64,000 nt of DNA, taken from contig NZ_BBWZ01000006.1 in the NCBI RefSeq assembly GCF_001015055.1, positions 124,001-188,000 of the forward strand, in the 5' to 3' direction. The translations under genes were made by a program, and so were the position numbers. Origin of the DNA: Aneurinibacillus tyrosinisolvens (GTDB lineage: Bacteria > Bacillota > Bacilli > Aneurinibacillales > Aneurinibacillaceae). The notes under the pieces are model-generated. The model worked only from the letters and a program-made list of their open reading frames with translations, did no database searches and was not told the DNA's origin. How positions within the stretch are numbered: position 1 is the stretch's first letter; the number at the start of each line of letters is the position of its first letter. Below, piece after piece: positions 9,279 to 16,860 of the stretch.

Positions 9279-9776
9279 GCAAGGGTGGAGGAGTTTAATC
9301 AAGCGCATAAAGGAAAAATCAAAGTCAAGCTTGAGATTATCCCAAGTGGGGCGGGCCATGCGTATGAAGATAAAATCAATGTCGCAGTGTCGGGCAGCAG
9401 TCTTCCGGATGTACTTGATATGGACGGGTCGTTCATAGCGAACTATGCGGCCACTCAAATTCTTGCGCCGATGGATGAATATGTAAAGGAGGAAGACAAA
9501 AAGGACTTTGCGAAATCCATTATCCAGCAGGGAACGTATGATGGAAAGCTCTATGCACTTGGCGCGATGGAATCTTCTCTGGTGCTCTTCTACAATAAAA
9601 AATTAGTAAAAGAAGTGGGGATTACTCCGCCGGATTCATTGGATAAAGCATGGCCATGGCAGCAATTTGCAGATAATGCGAAAAAACTAACGAAAGGCGG
9701 GCGGTATGGAGTCACTCTAAATATGAACCTTGGAGTTGGAGCGTGGATGACGTATCTAGGCTCCGTATTTATATAA
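9279..9776 (+). pseudogene. Sugar ABC binding-protein fragment
   Basis: The frame opens right after a stop codon and begins mid-protein with EEFNQAHKGKIKVKLEIIPSG. It continues through LPDVLDMDGSFIANYA and MDEYVKEEDKKDF, which is the first half of a family-1 extracellular sugar-binding protein. It lacks the lipoprotein signal at the front and about 250 residues at the back. The stop codon ends at 9776, directly against the 3' end of the tRNA gene. A gene cut exactly at a tRNA 3' end suggests a past integration or excision event there. Confidence 0.7.
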
Positions 9777-9849
9777 TAGGGCATGTAGGGATCGAACCTA
9801 CGACCTGCCGATTAAGAGTCGGCTGCTCTGCCAGCTGAGCTAATACCCC
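9777..9849 (-). tRNA. tRNA-Lys (CUU)
   Basis: Read on the minus strand the gene folds as a cloverleaf: acceptor GGGGTAT, D-arm TAGCTCAG...GAGC, anticodon stem GCCGA/TCGGC with loop CTCTTAA (anticodon CTT), and T-arm GTAGG TTCGATC CCTAC. The acceptor pairs 3' ATGCCCT with two G-U pairs (1-72 and 5-68), so it is weaker than usual. No CCA is encoded. CUU reads AAG codons. Confidence 0.85.
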
Positions 9850-9968
9850 ATTGTCTACTGATTTAATTACTTTGATTAAGTAACTTCCTTTATTATATAA
9901 ACATTACATAGATAATGCAAAGGTACTTACTGGATAAACCATCTATATGATAAATAGCTACGAAAGGT

Positions 9969-10256
9969 TCAAGAAGTAAAATGATCACCCGTGTACTCAT
10001 CGATCGGTTCAGTTGCAATGTTCGCTAAGTCGGGTATTGATGTGGCAGAGGAGTGTTCTTTCCGGCGACGATTAGCCTCATAAAATTCATCTGCGAGAAA
10101 TTCAGCTTGTTCATGGGAAAGGGTAAAAACGATTTCGTTGTTTTTTTCATCGGAAGCTTTTAATAAAACGTAACTGTTTTCGGCATCACGGAGAGTGACA
10201 TTAATAACTTTTAGATTCATACCTTCGATTTCGTATCTTACTTTCATTCCGTGCAT
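9969..10256 (-). CDS. Hypothetical protein, 95 residues
   Basis: ACGGAGGTTGTTTTGA precedes the ATG at 10256 (an ATG at 10247 is a weaker choice). The first 60 residues alternate strands and charged turns (YEIEGMNLKVINVTLRDAEN, NNEIVFTLSHEQAEFL); a basic RRRKEH patch and a loose polar tail follow. I do not recognise the family. Transcription may come from the toxin-gene promoter upstream, because no terminator is visible between the two genes. Confidence 0.55.
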   Translation of the reverse strand: MHGMKVRYEIEGMNLKVINVTLRDAENSYVLLKASDEKNNEIVFTLSHEQAEFLADEFYEANRRRKEHSSATSIPDLANIATEPIDEYTGDHFTS

Positions 10257-10322
10257 TCAAAACAACCTCCGTTTAATTGTATATAATTATTATTTCATTA
10301 TATGGACATGCTATTAGTGTTG

Positions 10323-10499
10323 GTACAGCAGGCAAGTCAACGGAACAATAAGTAATTGGACACTGCTTATTTCTTGAATGAGTTAATCAATTCAAGAACA
10401 AAAGTTAATAATGCAATGAGAAACGTACCACTTGCAATTATTAACGTAAGTTCGTTTGACATTGTTTTTCTCACCTCTCTCCGAAGGCGCCTGCTGTAC
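10323..10499 (-). repeat. 11-bp complementary ends around the mini-toxin gene
   Basis: GTACAGCAGGC at 10323-10333 and its exact complement GCCTGCTGTAC at 10489-10499 bracket the 31-codon toxin-like gene. In the minus-strand transcript one arm lies just before the ribosome site and the other just after the stop codon. This would allow 5'-3' pairing like that known for type I toxin mRNAs. A weak TACTAA box (10506-10511) would place the transcript start at the first base of the 5' arm. Confidence 0.5.
10367..10462 (-). CDS. Putative holin-like type I toxin peptide, 31 residues
   Basis: GAGAGGTGAG lies seven bases before the ATG. The peptide is one hydrophobic helix with a short basic tail: MSNELTLIIASGTF, then a run of Leu/Ile/Phe, ending NSFKK. 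This matches the putative holin-like toxin (Hol_Tox) and TxpA/BsrG group of membrane peptides, which kill or arrest the cell when overproduced and are held silent by an antisense RNA. The complementary ends flanking the gene strengthen this. I cannot see the antisense RNA itself. The family assignment rests on length and pattern. Confidence 0.65.
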   Translation of the reverse strand: MSNELTLIIASGTFLIALLTFVLELINSFKK

Positions 10500-10629
10500 T
10501 TCGATTTAGTATTTGACAAAAAGAATAAAATTATCTATTTATAGCACCACAATTCGGTTGTTTTTGTTTCCTTGTGAGAATACGATATGTGCGAATTGAA
10601 TTGTCCTATTCCTGAGAACGATAAAATTA

Positions 10630-10651
10630 TTTTTCCTGACCTCAGGAAAAA
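10630..10651. terminator. Palindromic hairpin
   Basis: TTTTTCCTGA and TCAGGAAAAA form a 10-base stem around CC. It lies beyond the end of the minus-strand HTH gene and may back up that gene's terminator. Confidence 0.4.
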
Positions 10652-10660
10652 CGAAAGACA

Positions 10661-10684
10661 ACAAAACCGCTTCTATGAGCGGCT
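10661..10684 (-). terminator. Terminator of the HTH gene
   Basis: On the minus strand AGCCGCT-CATAG-AAGCGGTTTTG forms a short GC stem with a T tail. It overlaps the stop codon of the gene at 10673. Confidence 0.5.
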
Positions 10685-11086
10685 AAAAAGGCAATCAAGT
10701 GATGGGAAATCCAAAGCAGGAAGTAAACGAAGAAACGAATCCATGGTTGGCATGCGTCCATCTGCTAATGCGTACAGCGTGCTCGTAGATAGGGGCGTCG
10801 CTTGCTGGAGCTGCTTGATACGGATTCCTTTTTCTTTTATATACTTCGGTATCGTGGTAACAAGTTCTCCTGTACCTGTGCAAAGGGGCAACGGCACAGG
10901 CAACACGACATCCCCTTCTCTTTGCCGTGTTCCATCCATACGTGCGATGCCGCGTTCTAACAATAGAAATGCAATATATTCTGGAGGTACTGGTTCTTTT
11001 TGTCCTGCAGCATGTGCGCTAATAATCCCAATCCGTTCTAACTCGGTATAGAGTGTCTCCGGTATGGTTATACTTTTTCCTGTCAA
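10673..11086 (-). CDS. HTH (XRE-like) protein with unknown N-domain
   Basis: I start at a TTG at 11086, eight bases after AAAGGTG; a GTG at 11095 is too close to that site. The last 60 residues (KEKGIRIKQLQQATPLSTST to ADGRMPTMDSFLRLLPAL) read as a five-helix XRE-type DNA-binding domain with the usual late position for selecting a single target. The first 65 residues (ITIPETLYTELERIG, EYIAFLLLERGIARMDG) are helical and unassigned. A minus-strand gene with its own terminator, it lies next to the mini-toxin and could regulate neighbouring genes. This link is inference. Confidence 0.55.
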   Translation of the reverse strand: MTGKSITIPETLYTELERIGIISAHAAGQKEPVPPEYIAFLLLERGIARMDGTRQREGDVVLPVPLPLCTGTGELVTTIPKYIKEKGIRIKQLQQATPLSTSTLYALADGRMPTMDSFLRLLPALDFPSLDCLFSRS

Positions 11087-11140
11087 AAAGATCACACCTT
11101 TCTCGCTTTGTGGAAAGATATGCATGGAGGATGAAAATAT

Positions 11141-11242
11141 ATGTACGGAATTGATAAAAAAGAAGCAGAACGCATCGTACGAGAAGTTGAGGAAATTAAG
11201 AAGAAATATGAAGAGGAAAGAAAAGAAAAAGAGAAGGGTTGA
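11141..11242 (+). CDS. Small coiled-coil protein, 33 residues
   Basis: ATGGAGGATG lies about ten bases before the ATG. The peptide opens MYGIDKKEAERIVREVEEIK and ends in alternating Lys/Glu (YEEERKEKEKG), predicting one charged helix. A frameshifted copy with the same leader is at 5219. Conservation of leader plus coding part across two copies argues that it is a real gene. I do not know its function. Confidence 0.5.
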   Translation: MYGIDKKEAERIVREVEEIKKKYEEERKEKEKG

Positions 11243-11282
11243 GGATATCCCCGCCCCTTGTTTTTGGTTAGGAAGGATGCAT

Positions 11283-11384
11283 ATGAAAGTGCCAGGTCCT
11301 ATTTCATTCAATACAGTTCGTTACTTTAGCGGTCAACATTTCTTACCTAATGAGAGTTCACAAAACAATGAAAGGAAGCCCTGA
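11283..11384 (+). CDS. Possible small protein, 33 residues
   Basis: GGAAGGA stands five bases before an ATG; the peptide opens MKVPGPISFNTVRYFSG and ends NERKP. No family is recognised. It follows the preceding small gene by 40 bases. Only the ribosome site supports it. Confidence 0.25.
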   Translation: MKVPGPISFNTVRYFSGQHFLPNESSQNNERKP

Positions 11385-11431
11385 TAGACAGTGTAATTCT
11401 TTTGAATCGGGAGAAGATGTCAACACTAAAG

Positions 11432-11458
11432 ACCTCTCTGCCTGGTACACAGAGAGGT
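11432..11458 (-). terminator. Terminator of phasin-like gene
   Basis: On the minus strand ACCTCTCTG and CAGAGAGGT pair over nine bases with a nine-base loop, followed by CTTTAGT. It lies directly after the stop codon. Confidence 0.65.
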
Positions 11459-11464
11459 TCTCCC

Positions 11465-12010
11465 TTATTTTTCACTTCTCGTATTTATTGTCTTGTTTTT
11501 GTCAATGGCTTCAAACGAGGCGGCCATCTCTCTTTGCGTCATTTTTATCTCGTTAACAAAGTTAACCATAAGGGACTTGATTTCTTCTCTTATTTTTTTC
11601 TGCTGTTCGATTAGACTTTTGAAAGAGGCTTCCATCTGTTCCTGTGATTTATTTACTGTAGTCAGGCTGGCCGTAGCAGGTGTTGCTGTAAGCAACTGAA
11701 TACGTTTGAAAAATTCATTAAGATGCTGGTTCCATTCCTCAAATGCTCTAGCCGCCTGTTCACTGCCTGGATTTTTTGTGTTGTTTTGATAATTATTTTT
11801 TATATCTTCAAAAAAGTTTTTTGTTTCTTGTTCTATTTTCATGGTGTTTTCCATTGTTTGAGCCCAAACTTCTTTTTGGTATTCTATCGTCTGCAGTGTA
11901 AGGTTTGCCATTTCACTTTGGTATACATACATCAACTTTAGACCAACGAACCAGTCATCCCAGATAAAATCCGCGACATTTCTACTGCTTTGCTTTCCTA
12001 AGTGTGCCAT
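11465..12010 (-). CDS. Phasin-like PHA-inclusion protein (copy 2)
   Basis: The 181-residue protein is all helix and heptad-like, with FIWDDWFVGLKLMYVYQSEM near the start, TLQTIEYQKEVWAQT, then amphipathic segments to the end. This agrees with the Bacillus PhaP granule-coat family in length and in its early Trp-containing helix; coating of polyhydroxybutyrate granules is the expected role. I start at 12010 because AAGGAG lies six bases upstream, the same spacing as in copy 1; an in-frame ATG at 12046 precedes the ribosome site. This is the only full-length copy of three in the window. The family call is moderate. Confidence 0.65.
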   Translation of the reverse strand: MAHLGKQSSRNVADFIWDDWFVGLKLMYVYQSEMANLTLQTIEYQKEVWAQTMENTMKIEQETKNFFEDIKNNYQNNTKNPGSEQAARAFEEWNQHLNEFFKRIQLLTATPATASLTTVNKSQEQMEASFKSLIEQQKKIREEIKSLMVNFVNEIKMTQREMAASFEAIDKNKTINTRSEK

Positions 12011-12161
12011 CATGGTCTCCTTGTTTATGTTTTTATTGGCATCCATTGATAAGAAGTTTCCCTAATTATACGTAAAAGAAAGCCTATGATAGATACACCT
12101 GTTGAGATTTTTATCAATGCACGACGCCGAAATTACCAAAAAGAATGTAAATATCCCTTAT

Positions 12162-12194
12162 GTGTAATTTACACCTAAGTGCGCATTTTGTCAA
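12162..12194 (-). promoter_or_regulatory. Promoter with palindromic operator (copy 2)
   Basis: On the minus strand TTGACA (12189-12194) is 17 bases from TAAATT (12166-12171). The -10 lies inside GTGTAATTTACAC (12162-12174). It drives the intact phasin-like gene. Confidence 0.7.
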
Positions 12195-12257
12195 TCATTT
12201 CCTATTCGCAATTAACAAAAAATTAATTTTTTCAATCATGGACATGTTCAACATAGA

Positions 12258-12292
12258 CTAAAAAAATAGGACGCCTGTATTTAACAGACGCC
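12258..12292 (-). terminator. Terminator of symporter operon
   Basis: GGCGTCTGT and ACAGGCGTCC pair with one bulge and one wobble, and TATTTTTTTAG follows on the minus strand. Confidence 0.65.
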
Positions 12293-12384
12293 ATTACGTA
12301 GAGTAACTATGAGGTTTTTTGTTGTTTACCCAATAGGGTGTTGAATATAAACCGTTTGGTCGATTATTTCGAAAAGGAAGATTC

Positions 12385-13881
12385 TTATTTTATCATGGTT
12401 GTCTGGATGTTTTCCATGGGTTCTACCTTTTTTGAAGCAGCGAAGTTTCGTGTGGCCAAGCTTACAATAACCAATACGGTGATGTTCATGATTAAAGCTA
12501 TAACCCCGACGTTTAGGTCCTTTACCCCTTGCGGCAGTGAAGGCAGTAAAGTTCCGACTGTTGTTTTTGTAACGGTAATATAGGTAACGATACAAATGCC
12601 GACGATAATCCCGGCGCAAGCCCCATATTTTGTTACAAAGTTGTTTTTCATCAAGCTAAAGAGGAAACAGGGGAATAACTGAGTGACCAGACTGTACCCC
12701 ATTAAGAGAAGGGTCACAATCGTGTTCCCTCCATTTAATGTAAAGTAAACCGAAATCAAAGATACCACAGGGACCAGGTATTTCGCCAATTTAGATACCT
12801 GCAAATCGGTTGCAGAAGGAACAACGACCTTATAAATATTTTTGGCTAAAGAAGTACCAGAAGCCATTAAAAGCATCGAACCGGGAACCAGGGCTGTCAA
12901 TAAGCCAGCCGCTCCGACAAACCCGACAAGCCATGGATCAAAGGTTTTGACCGAAAGACGCAACAGAGAAAGGTCTTGTTCTGATCCTTTGAGCCCGGGA
13001 ACTTGTAAAATGGCCGTGAAACCGACAAAGAACACAAACAGAAGCATCAGTGTATACAGCGGGCTCACAATCGCATTCTTACGGAATACCTTTTCATTTT
13101 GGGCAGAGTAAACGGCACCAAATGTATGCGGCCACATGTAGAAACCCAACACGGTCAAGACTACGGTAGAAATAAACCAGGAAATGCCCAGCCCCTTTTC
13201 AGGCAATGCAAGGAAGGTGGGGTTGGCTGTATGAACGGCTTCAAACATCGGCTGTAAGCCGCCGTAGTAATGGAAGGGCATATAAATCCCGAGAAAAATC
13301 ACAATGGCAAAAATCATAATGTCTTTTATGACGGCTGTCCATGCCGAGCCATGAATACCAGAAACCATGACATAGATCGTAAGAGAAATGGCTCCAATCC
13401 AGATCGCAAATGATGGGGAAATAGAACCATAAGAGGCTTCCGATACAATAATTCCTAAACCTTTAAATTGTAAAATAAGGTAAGGGATCATGGCGATGAC
13501 CCCAACAAAAGAGACAACAATACCTAAGAATGGACTTTTATACTTGGTGGCAAAAAAATCGGGTTGGGACATCAGATTGTTTTCTTTTGCATATTTCCAA
13601 ATGAGTGGGAGAAAAAAATAGCCTAAAATGTAAGACAAGGAGATATAAGCTAAAATATACAGGGCGGGTCCGCCTTTGCCGTATGCCCAGGCACTCCCGC
13701 CGAGAAAGGTAAAGGTTGTGTAGATTTCACCGGCCATTAGAAGGAACACGAATAAGGCACCAAATCCGCGTCCTCCGACTGTCCATTGCTCGAGATTCAT
13801 GTCTTTCCCTTTTTTTGCTCGAATCCCCAAATAAAGTGACAGCAGCAAAAAGCCGAAAATGACGATGAGCGCAGCATTCAT
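12385..13881 (-). CDS. Sodium:solute symporter (SSS family)
   Basis: The 498-residue protein has about 13 membrane segments and the SSS hallmarks: an early GIRAKKGKDMNLEQWTVGGR loop, GGSAWAYGKGG, and GLLTALVPGSMLLMASGTSLA, which is the usual sodium-site region. It imports an organic solute with Na+. Its ATG overlaps the stop of the upstream DUF3311 gene, the standard pairing for this SSS subgroup, where DUF3311 is an accessory membrane peptide. The M20 amidohydrolase upstream in the same operon suggests that the substrate is an N-acyl amino acid, amide or small peptide. The terminator is at 12258. Confidence 0.85.
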   Translation of the reverse strand: MNAALIVIFGFLLLSLYLGIRAKKGKDMNLEQWTVGGRGFGALFVFLLMAGEIYTTFTFLGGSAWAYGKGGPALYILAYISLSYILGYFFLPLIWKYAKENNLMSQPDFFATKYKSPFLGIVVSFVGVIAMIPYLILQFKGLGIIVSEASYGSISPSFAIWIGAISLTIYVMVSGIHGSAWTAVIKDIMIFAIVIFLGIYMPFHYYGGLQPMFEAVHTANPTFLALPEKGLGISWFISTVVLTVLGFYMWPHTFGAVYSAQNEKVFRKNAIVSPLYTLMLLFVFFVGFTAILQVPGLKGSEQDLSLLRLSVKTFDPWLVGFVGAAGLLTALVPGSMLLMASGTSLAKNIYKVVVPSATDLQVSKLAKYLVPVVSLISVYFTLNGGNTIVTLLLMGYSLVTQLFPCFLFSLMKNNFVTKYGACAGIIVGICIVTYITVTKTTVGTLLPSLPQGVKDLNVGVIALIMNITVLVIVSLATRNFAASKKVEPMENIQTTMIK

Positions 13882-14078
13882 CAGGCATCACCTTCCTGGT
13901 TGGCAGGATCAATTTTATAAATAATGGCCGTAATAACGGAAGTTAAAACGACCCATAACACGATCCAAAAAAGGATAAAGGGCATTCCAAGCACAAAAGG
14001 GGTTACTTTATTTACCAGCGGTAGTAACCCCAGCATACCAATAAAGGGAAGCAGGGCAAGAAAATGTATCAGTCTCAT
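13881..14078 (-). CDS. DUF3311 small membrane protein
   Basis: 65 residues with two membrane helices, a typical length for DUF3311. GGAGGTTATCG precedes the ATG. It overlaps the symporter start by one base, so the two are translated together. DUF3311 proteins accompany SSS symporters and are presumed to be accessory subunits. Confidence 0.8.
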   Translation of the reverse strand: MRLIHFLALLPFIGMLGLLPLVNKVTPFVLGMPFILFWIVLWVVLTSVITAIIYKIDPANQEGDA

Positions 14079-14101
14079 CGATAACCTCCATTTATAGAAA
14101 T

Positions 14102-15289
14102 CTACTGTTCCAGTAATTTAAAAGTGGCATGGATGAACATTTTTACCCCTTTTTCCAGGGCATCCTCATCAACCGTGAAGCGAGGATGGTGATGTGGATA
14201 AATGATGCCCTTTTCTTGATTGCCAGCTCCCACATAGAAGTAAGTACCGGGGGCTTTTTGCTGGAATGCCGAGAAGTCTTCACCACCCATATTCGGTCTC
14301 ATCATATCAAGGGCTTCATTGCCAAAGACTTCGCAAACCGTATCTTCGATGACCCTCGTCACTTGTTCATTGTTAACTACGGGGTGATAACCAAATACAT
14401 AGTGGAATGCGTAGGTAGCCCCGTGTGCATCCGTGATTCCTTTAATGACTCTTTCCATAAGCTCTGGCAATGTTTCGCGAACCCTCGAGTCTAAAGTGCG
14501 GGTTGTACCACAAATTTGAACGGAACCAGGGATTACGTTGAACGTTGTTCCTCCGATAAATTGAGTGACAGATAGAACAATATTGTCTAGAGGGTCTGTA
14601 TTTCTTGAAACGATGTGCTGAAGATTGGTTACAACCTGTGCAGCAATGGCGATACTGTCAATGGTTTGATGAGGCAGCGCAGCATGTCCGCCCTTTCCGT
14701 GAATGGTCAGGGTGAAGGTATCCATGGAGGCCATCATAGGTCCATATACGACTCCGATTTTTCCAATTTCAAGCGGAGACCAAAGATGTGTGCCAATTAC
14801 TACATCTACGTTATCCATAACACCAGCACTTATCATTTCCTGTGCACCGCCTGGTAATGTTTCCTCCGCATGTTGAAACAGAAAACGAACTTCACCCTTG
14901 ATTTGGTCTTGTAGTTGCGCGAGGGTTTTTGCTGTTCCCAGCAACATCGCTGTATGACCATCATGTCCGCATGCATGCATGACACCCGAATTTTGAGAAG
15001 TAAATTCGAAGGTGTTTTCTTCTTCGATGGGGAGGGCGTCCATATCAGCCCGGATGGCCACCACTTTACCCGGCTGTTTTCCAATAAGACGAGCCATCAC
15101 GCTTGTTTTGGTTGGCTTCGAAACTTCTAAGCCATTGAAAGATTGGAGCGTTTCATAGACAAATTGTGATGTTTTTTCTTCATGGAAGGATAATTCGGGA
15201 TGTTGATGGAGATATCGTCTCCAATTTATGACGTCACTTTTTACTTGGTCTATAAGACTATCAAAGGTTAACTCTGGTTTTACTTTCAT
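14102..15289 (-). CDS. M20 family amidohydrolase
   Basis: The 395-residue cytosolic metalloenzyme has the M20D blocks: RRYLHQHPELSFHE, RADMDALPIEE, HACGHDGHTAMLLG, HAEETLPGGA, and a C-terminal MGGEDFSAF. These are the metal ligands and the catalytic Glu of hippurate/N-acyl-amino-acid/indole-acetyl-amino-acid hydrolases. The reaction would be release of an amino acid from an N-acyl conjugate. AGGAGGTCTGAAA precedes the start. First gene of the operon with DUF3311 and the symporter, divergent from the regulator at 15535. Confidence 0.88.
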   Translation of the reverse strand: MKVKPELTFDSLIDQVKSDVINWRRYLHQHPELSFHEEKTSQFVYETLQSFNGLEVSKPTKTSVMARLIGKQPGKVVAIRADMDALPIEEENTFEFTSQNSGVMHACGHDGHTAMLLGTAKTLAQLQDQIKGEVRFLFQHAEETLPGGAQEMISAGVMDNVDVVIGTHLWSPLEIGKIGVVYGPMMASMDTFTLTIHGKGGHAALPHQTIDSIAIAAQVVTNLQHIVSRNTDPLDNIVLSVTQFIGGTTFNVIPGSVQICGTTRTLDSRVRETLPELMERVIKGITDAHGATYAFHYVFGYHPVVNNEQVTRVIEDTVCEVFGNEALDMMRPNMGGEDFSAFQQKAPGTYFYVGAGNQEKGIIYPHHHPRFTVDEDALEKGVKMFIHATFKLLEQ

Positions 15290-15332
15290 TTTCAGACCTC
15301 CTTAAGACATATTGTATTGAAAATATAAGCCC

Positions 15333-15362
15333 ATATTAATTCTGAATAATCTAATTTGTCAA
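15333..15362 (-). promoter_or_regulatory. Promoter of amidohydrolase-symporter operon
   Basis: On the minus strand TTGACA (15357-15362) is followed after 18 bases by TAATAT (15333-15338). The same 245-base divergent gap contains ATTCTGAA twice (near 15339 and 15402), a candidate site for the divergent regulator. Confidence 0.6.
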
Positions 15363-15534
15363 TACAATTTACAGTTATAGTTAAGTAAAATCACACTCTA
15401 CAATTCTGAAAATTTAGTATTGTATAATTAATTTGTGTAAGATATATTAAAAACCAAAGAGTTTTGTTTTTTTACTTTTTTACGAAGTTAATTTCAGACC
15501 TTTTATAGACATCGTATAGCAAGGGGAAAGGACC

Positions 15535-16830
15535 ATGAAGCTCAAAATCGCAGTCGTTGGACCTGAAATTCTTGTTCATGACATCAGCAAAGTAACAGAG
15601 GAATTTGAAGAAATCGAAGTTATCCCGATGATTTATAGCTCTGAATTAGAAGCTCCTTCATTAATTACCCAATTAAAAGAATTTGCCGATTTATTTTTAT
15701 TTAGTGGGCAGGCACCGTATTATCTTTCACAAAAGGTTTTACCGGATGATCACCGAGCTGTTTTTATTCCGTTTGAAGGGACAGATATTTATAGCGTGCT
15801 GGCAAAGATTTACCAGGCGTATCATTTTTTTCCCATTATTAGTTTTGATTGCTTTTCTCCCCAGCATCTACAGGAAGTGTATGAAGAAATGGGACTGGCT
15901 GAAGTTTCGCGTTTCACGAAAACAATGGAAGGCTATTGGGATAGTGAAGAGCTATTTCATCATCATATGCATTTATGGACCGAAAAGAAAGTTCAGGTCA
16001 TTGCAACAGGTCTTCACTCTGTGTACAAGCGGTTAAAACAGTTGAAAGTCCCGGTCTTCCTTATTAAGCATACGAAGCAAACGATTCGTGAAACGGTAAA
16101 GAAAGCCATTTTAATGGGAAACGAGCAAAAAAAGCATGGTGCTCAAATTACGGTTCTTCAATTTCAAATCGATGATGATAACTGTCACTTCGATACCTGG
16201 GAGAAGGGTGAATATTTGGAAGTAAAACAAAAAATTCTTGCGTATGGAAATGAACTATTTTCTAGCTCAGGCATTATAGACGGTAAGACGATTACACTGT
16301 ACACGACCCGTGGAATATTAGAAAAGGTGACCAACCATTTGAAGGAGTATACCGTTTTAAATGAGATTCGAACCAAGTTCGCCCATACCATTAGCCTGGG
16401 GATTGGGATGGGAAATACAGGAGAAAGCGCGGTGTACAATGCGAGTCGGGCGCTTTTATTCGCCAGGCAAAATGGCGGGAATTGTGCCTTTTTAATCGAT
16501 GATGAAAAAAAGGCCCATGGACCGCTTGGTTTTTCCCACCCCCTTGAGTATTCGCTCATCAATGTACAGGAGGGGAATTTTTCATCATTAACCGTCCGCA
16601 AATTTTTTGCCTGGTTATCCATCATGAGGAGAGACCGTGTAACTGCACGAGAAGTCAGTATTGGAATGAATACAAGTGATCGGCACGCTATCCGCATTTT
16701 AAAAAAACTTCGTGACAAAGGAGTGGCCGAAGTCATTGGAAAAGAGTCGATGAACCAGAGGGGGAGACCACGTCCGATATACAAAATTGACCTGATAAGC
16801 CTGGCAAGAGAAATCGAGAAAAAGGAATAA
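15535..16830 (+). CDS. Multidomain transcriptional regulator (sensor, cyclase-like palm, winged helix)
   Basis: The 431-residue protein has three parts. Residues 1-190 begin KIAVVGPEILVHDI and resemble the ligand-binding N-domain of PrpR-like sensors. Residues 200-345 read as a degenerate cyclase/GGDEF-type palm (ISLGIGMGNTGESAVYNASR, then ALLFARQNGG), without a GGDEF or GTP-site signature. The last 75 residues form a winged helix (TAREVSIGMNTSDRHAIRIL, RGRPRPIYKI). It is transcribed away from the M20 operon and directly before two hydrolase genes, so it probably senses the transported amide and controls both sides. The exact family name is uncertain. Confidence 0.6.
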   Translation: MKLKIAVVGPEILVHDISKVTEEFEEIEVIPMIYSSELEAPSLITQLKEFADLFLFSGQAPYYLSQKVLPDDHRAVFIPFEGTDIYSVLAKIYQAYHFFPIISFDCFSPQHLQEVYEEMGLAEVSRFTKTMEGYWDSEELFHHHMHLWTEKKVQVIATGLHSVYKRLKQLKVPVFLIKHTKQTIRETVKKAILMGNEQKKHGAQITVLQFQIDDDNCHFDTWEKGEYLEVKQKILAYGNELFSSSGIIDGKTITLYTTRGILEKVTNHLKEYTVLNEIRTKFAHTISLGIGMGNTGESAVYNASRALLFARQNGGNCAFLIDDEKKAHGPLGFSHPLEYSLINVQEGNFSSLTVRKFFAWLSIMRRDRVTAREVSIGMNTSDRHAIRILKKLRDKGVAEVIGKESMNQRGRPRPIYKIDLISLAREIEKKE

Positions 16831-16860
16831 AGAAAAGCCATAAAACAGAGAGGTGATTTT

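Larger units (their letters stand above)
11417..12226. repeat. Direct repeat unit A (phasin locus)
   Basis: This 0.8-kb block (terminator, phasin-like gene and promoter) is nearly identical to 63148-63847 in the same orientation. The second copy lacks 109 bases within the gene. A more diverged, inverted relative covers 3740-4170. Confidence 0.85.
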
